DNA of 64,000 nt from Girardinichthys multiradiatus (Eukaryota; Chordata; Actinopteri; Cyprinodontiformes; Goodeidae): NCBI RefSeq assembly GCF_021462225.1, contig NC_061811.1:24575663-24639662 (forward strand), written 5' to 3'. The translations under genes were made by a program, and so were the position numbers. A model generated the notes under the pieces. That model searched no databases. It was not told the DNA's origin and saw only the letters and a program-made list of their open reading frames with translations. Every line of letters begins with the position of its first letter. The first letter of the stretch is position 1. This document shows, piece after piece, positions 63,677 to 64,000 of the stretch.

Positions 63677-64000
63677 TCAGTTTGTCAGTCCATAGCACTC
63701 TGAAACAGAGTTAAGTTGTTTGAGATGTTTCTCATCGACCATGCGATCATAAACGTGCGCTATTGCACTGTGGATGCCTTGTACCGATTTCAGTTCATAT
63801 AAAACCGTCTTGGCAATCGTCTTCACTCTGAAGTCATCCGCTTGTATGCTTCGAAGTACCAGAAGATTCTGAATAGCGGGAATGAGTTTGGGGGTTACGA
63901 GTCGTCGTACGATGCGTTGAAAGTTGACTTGGTAATAATCCTCCCCCAGTACCTCCAGGCAATGGTGTTGACGCTGGCTTGGGTGGTTCGTTATACATCC
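63677..64000 (-). CDS. gene B, right-arm copy, C-terminal part (5' end outside window)
   Basis: Open for 107 codons from the window edge down to TGA at 63677-63679. It begins within the Cys/His cluster (HPSQ then HHC, LEVLGEDYYQVNF), identical to the left arm, and then continues through a C-terminal region absent from that copy (VTPKLIPAIQNLLVLRS, IHSAIAHVYDRMVDE), probably alpha-helical. This is the fuller version of gene B. The N-terminus should lie just beyond 64000 on the same strand. Confidence 0.65.
   Translation of the reverse strand, partial: GCITNHPSQRQHHCLEVLGEDYYQVNFQRIVRRLVTPKLIPAIQNLLVLRSIQADDFRVKTIAKTVLYELKSVQGIHSAIAHVYDRMVDEKHLKQLNSVSECYGLTN

Larger units (their letters stand above)
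60150..64000. mobile_element. Polinton/Maverick-like (adintovirus-like) fragment, inverted duplication
   Basis: A compact block of virus-style genes lies in the upstream myo10 intron: gene A and gene B on plus with short TATA-bearing spacers, and a retroviral-type integrase on minus. Two arms of an inverted duplication meet at about 62454-62479. The left arm (to 62453) and right arm (from 62480) match as reverse complements over the integrase C-terminus, and again at 62117-62227 versus 63890-64000 in gene B. The right arm continues past the window. No terminal inverted repeat or 6-bp target duplication was identified. Class assignment rests on the integrase type, which is of the Polinton kind. 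Confidence 0.65.

Noticed and set aside
60150..64000. Herpesvirus-piggyBac (Teratorn-like) origin
   Set aside because: No piggyBac or herpesvirus motif was seen; the integrase is the Polinton/adintovirus type.
1..64000. CRISPR arrays, bacterial operons, rRNA or true tRNA genes
   Set aside because: No regularly spaced repeats or bacterial signals; tRNA-like boxes at 13781-14035, 33640-33825 and 53355-53530 belong to SINEs with tails and bodies.

Overview
The window is nuclear DNA of a ray-finned fish, most likely a percomorph-type teleost. It holds two vertebrate multi-exon genes with GT-AG introns, both on the minus strand. Around them is a dense, nested mix of teleost-style repeats: Tc1/mariner elements and relics, a hAT element, RTE-like and L2/Rex1-like LINEs, tRNA-derived SINEs and a Polinton-like fragment. 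I cannot name the species. All calls come from reading and translating the sequence; no search was run.

Layout. (1) 1-1814: nothing recognised. (2) 1845-5290 (-): relic of an integrase + Ulp1-protease + PHD-finger gene, best explained as a Ginger1-type transposon or a gene derived from one. (3) 7472-22942 (-): a complete seven-exon pttg1ip gene (168 aa) whose introns are filled with a Tc1 relic, a 2.8-kb hAT nested in another Tc1 relic, a SINE, a LINE tail, a Tc1 with a full-length transposase ORF and a second copy of the 1,269-bp Tc1 that also sits at 5477-6745. (4) 22943-30057: pttg1ip promoter region, a truncated mariner-like element, two Tc1 relics and unassigned DNA. (5) 30058-59697 (-): 37 exons of a myosin X gene, from switch I of the motor to the stop codon. 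All phases join into one 1,867-codon frame, and the 5' exons lie beyond the window. Its introns hold two opposed RTE-like LINEs (one near full length with a 10-bp target-site duplication), SINEs and Tc1 relics. (6) About 60150-64000: part of a Polinton/Maverick-like (adintovirus-like) element with two unrecognised genes on + and a retroviral-type integrase on -. It is organised as a large fold-back inverted duplication that runs off the right edge.

How the parts relate. pttg1ip encodes a small type I membrane protein that carries PTTG1/securin to the nucleus. myo10 encodes the filopodial motor (motor, IQ, SAH/coil, PH, MyTH4, FERM). The two are adjacent on one strand with no sign of joint function. 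The mobile elements are passengers, and most are disabled.

Most unusual items: the inverted duplication of the Polinton-like fragment, in which one arm carries its own internal deletion; an open, splice-consistent Ulp1 protease module beside a nonsense-mutated integrase; a proline-rich insert in the myosin X tail; and two neighbouring apparent GC-AG introns in the myosin motor.
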